Shown one piece after another: positions 62,868 to 64,000 of a DNA stretch of 64,000 bases. The notes below the pieces were generated by a model. It was not told the DNA's origin, did no database searches, and saw only the letters and a list, made by a program, of their open reading frames with translations. The number at the start of each line of letters is the position of its first letter. The first letter of the stretch is position 1. The position numbers and the translations under genes were made by a program. This DNA comes from Paraburkholderia sp. BL21I4N1. Its GTDB lineage: Bacteria; Pseudomonadota; Gammaproteobacteria; Burkholderiales; Burkholderiaceae. The stretch lies in assembly GCF_002973525.1 (NCBI RefSeq), contig NZ_PVEN01000006.1, forward strand, positions 186,001 to 250,000. The letters run 5' to 3'.

Positions 62868-63125
62868 ATGGTTGAAGACACGGTATTCGAGCATCTGCGT
62901 GCCCTACCTGGCAATGAATGGGTCCGGCAGATTCACTCGTGCAAGGTCTCTGATCCACTGCAGCCGCCTTGGGGACGTTCATACCGTCTCGTCGAATGGA
63001 CCATGAAACACACACCTGAATCGAGTCGCCGGGTCGTGCCCGCCGAAAGCACGCCGTTCGAGATCGCTCAGGCTGTCGTCTCGCATGTGCCGGGGCGACG
63101 TTTCTGCCAGCATGGCGACGAATAA
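62868..63125 (+). CDS. DUF2866-like small protein
   Basis: This is an 85-aa protein, MVEDTVFEHLRALPGNEWVR onward, with LQPPWGRSYRLVEWT and RRVVPAESTPFEIAQAVVSHVPGRR (about 34-48 and 55-79). The conserved tryptophan/proline and arginine pattern resembles DUF2866, a Burkholderia family of unknown function. SD gaagga before ATG 62868; the frame is also open upstream but without SD. Confidence 0.68.
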   Translation: MVEDTVFEHLRALPGNEWVRQIHSCKVSDPLQPPWGRSYRLVEWTMKHTPESSRRVVPAESTPFEIAQAVVSHVPGRRFCQHGDE

Positions 63126-63266
63126 ACGCTCGCGTTTCGAAGCGCATTGAATTACGCCGCATCACATTCGTTTATCGAACAAGCGGGGTCTTGCAATGCT
63201 TGACATTTCCCCGCCACGCTTCTGCCTATGATGGATGCTTCCGCCGACACGTTAGATGGTTACGCC

Positions 63267-63350
63267 ATGAACTATCCGTACGACATCCTCACTGCCGCAT
63301 GTCTGTTCATCATCGTCGTCTCGACGTCGATCATGCTCGCGTTGAGCTGA
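63267..63350 (+). CDS. Possible 27-aa hydrophobic small protein
   Basis: The frame starts MNYPYDILTAACLFIIVVST and ends with SIMLALS, forming a single membrane helix. The SD is weak (agatgg), so this is tentative. A short hairpin terminator lies 15 bp after the stop, which makes a short transcript here plausible. Confidence 0.35.
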   Translation: MNYPYDILTAACLFIIVVSTSIMLALS

Positions 63351-63364
63351 GTTGATCGAAACCG

Positions 63365-63383
63365 GCCGCGACGCGGCTTTTTT
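63365..63383 (+). terminator. Short hairpin terminator
   Basis: The stem gccgc / gcggc with a 3-nt loop is followed by six T bases, a compact Rho-independent terminator. Confidence 0.6.
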
Positions 63384-63458
63384 CGCGGCGACAAAGTGGC
63401 CAACGCGCGGCCGACACAACGCCGCCGCGCGCTACGCGCTTCCGTAAAAAGACGGGAT

Positions 63459-63478
63459 ATACTGTACATATATACAGT
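63459..63478. promoter_or_regulatory. LexA (SOS) box upstream of an unknown small gene
   Basis: The sequence tactgtacatatatacagta has one mismatch to the E. coli LexA consensus and keeps CTGT-n8-ACAG. It ends 16 bp before ATG 63495, overlapping the region where the promoter -10 should be. Confidence 0.9.
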
Positions 63479-63494
63479 ATTTTTCGTCTGAGCA

Positions 63495-63863
63495 ATGCGC
63501 CTTCCTCCCTTCGATCCTCCCACGCTCGCCGAACTGCGAGCCTGGTGGCGTACGCGCGACGAACACGCCGTACAGCGGCTCATCCTCGAAATTCAACGTC
63601 AGCGGCTCACGCTGCTGGAGCTGCGTCTGCTGATCGATAGCGGCGTTCAGCAGGCACGTGCCGCAGATCGCACGCTGGTCGAACGCGGCGAACCGCTAAT
63701 GACGCTACGCATCAGAATCGCCCAGGAAGTGCTGCGGGTCGGCGACATCGACGATACGCGGCGAACGAATCGCGCCGCGCAGGAAAAGGTCGCGGTTCAC
63801 ACCGAGGGGCAAATGGAATATGCGCGTGAGGGCCGCCTGAGACGGCAGCGCCGCAATATCTAG
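63495..63863 (+). CDS. SOS-regulated small arginine-rich protein, function unknown
   Basis: This is a 122-aa, highly basic, mainly helical protein with 23 arginines, a single lysine and no cysteine. It begins MRLPPFDPPTLAELRAWWRT and ends in a basic tail, EGRLRRQRRNI. No signal, membrane segment or recognised domain. It sits directly behind a near-consensus LexA box, so it should be induced by DNA damage. The composition would suit nucleic-acid binding, but that is inference. Confidence 0.72.
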   Translation: MRLPPFDPPTLAELRAWWRTRDEHAVQRLILEIQRQRLTLLELRLLIDSGVQQARAADRTLVERGEPLMTLRIRIAQEVLRVGDIDDTRRTNRAAQEKVAVHTEGQMEYAREGRLRRQRRNI

Positions 63864-63870
63864 CACAACC

Positions 63871-63920
63871 CGCGGTGTCAACGTCCGCTTTGCACGCAAA
63901 GAGACGGACGTAACACCGCG
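63871..63920. terminator. Hairpin between convergent genes
   Basis: Arms cgcggtgtcaacgtccg and cggacgtaacaccgcg pair with one small bulge around a loop of about 17 nt. There is no T-run, but the position between the SOS-boxed gene and the convergent LysE-type gene suits a bidirectional terminator. Confidence 0.45.
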
Positions 63921-63928
63921 CGATTACT

Positions 63929-64000
63929 TCAACGCGTTTGCGTGGCGACGCGCAGACCAAGCGAAATAAACAGCACGCCGATGATCTTGTTCTGCCAGCG
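63929..64000 (-). CDS. LysE/RhtB-family exporter, 3' end only
   Basis: The last 23 codons read RWQNKIIGVLFISLGLRVAT then QTR and stop, which is the typical C-terminal helix of LysE/RhtB amino-acid exporters (a Trp-Gln-Asn ... GLGLR pattern). The gene continues beyond the window edge, so nothing more can be said. Confidence 0.6.
   Translation of the reverse strand, partial: RWQNKIIGVLFISLGLRVATQTR

Overview
The window is high-GC DNA with compact operons and strong third-codon-position GC. It looks like a betaproteobacterial chromosome, most likely Paraburkholderia or Burkholderia sensu lato. The pointers are a Burkholderia-type trimeric porin, small families largely confined to Burkholderiaceae (DUF2968, DUF4148, a DUF2866-like protein), and the overall mix of genes. 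I see no rRNA, tRNA, insertion sequence, prophage or CRISPR array. Most genes are ordinary core or accessory metabolism.

Layout. 1-6.2 kb: C-P lyase operon phnGHIJKL-phnM for phosphonate breakdown, with an 18-bp perfect palindrome in front of it. 6.2-7.5 kb: three-gene minus-strand operon (lipoprotein, secreted protein, lytic transglycosylase). 7.8-10.8 kb: a polyamine-type periplasmic binding protein translationally coupled to a membrane diguanylate cyclase. 11.3-16.3 kb: amino-acid and methionine-type binding proteins, a succinylglutamate desuccinylase-like enzyme and a porin. 16.4-23.9 kb: nitronate monooxygenase, a frameshifted NTF2-like gene divergent from a PadR regulator with paired operators, an SDR/LysR divergent pair, a GNAT enzyme and small unknowns. 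23.9-33 kb: glycogen phosphorylase, DHA2 efflux pump, threonine aldolase, NlpD-like lipoprotein, cupin, DUF2968 and DUF4148. 33.3-38.3 kb: 6-phosphogluconate dehydrogenase, DUF938 methyltransferase, FMN protein, sirtuin and SDR. 38.6-44.4 kb: polysaccharide deacetylase, DUF2252, motAB, a Pr6Pr-type membrane protein and a CsbD-like protein. 44.8-49.6 kb: paoABC molybdenum aldehyde oxidoreductase with its probable cytidylyltransferase mocA. 49.6-52.3 kb: a UdgX-type uracil-DNA glycosylase fusion under a near-consensus LexA box, then a PIG-L deacetylase. 52.4-56.4 kb: a phosphonate biosynthesis operon (PEP mutase fused to a nucleotidyltransferase, phosphonopyruvate decarboxylase, AEP transaminase). 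57-64 kb: chemoreceptor, TRIC channel, second FtsI-like PBP, a DUF484/GGDEF cyclase, small proteins, a second LexA-boxed gene of unknown function, and the 3' end of a LysE-type exporter.

How the parts fit together. The two phosphonate operons make one theme. One should make 2-aminoethylphosphonate and, through the fused nucleotidyltransferase, probably a CMP-activated form for decorating a surface polymer. The other cleaves phosphonates for phosphate. The two LexA boxes each differ from the E. coli 20-bp consensus by one base and each sit 10-16 bp before a start codon. One controls a DNA-repair fusion protein; the other controls a small arginine-rich protein I cannot place, which is the best candidate here for an undescribed SOS function. 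Three exact short tandem duplications (13, 14 and 26 bp) and one imperfect one (12 bp) occur; the 14-bp one breaks the NTF2-like gene.
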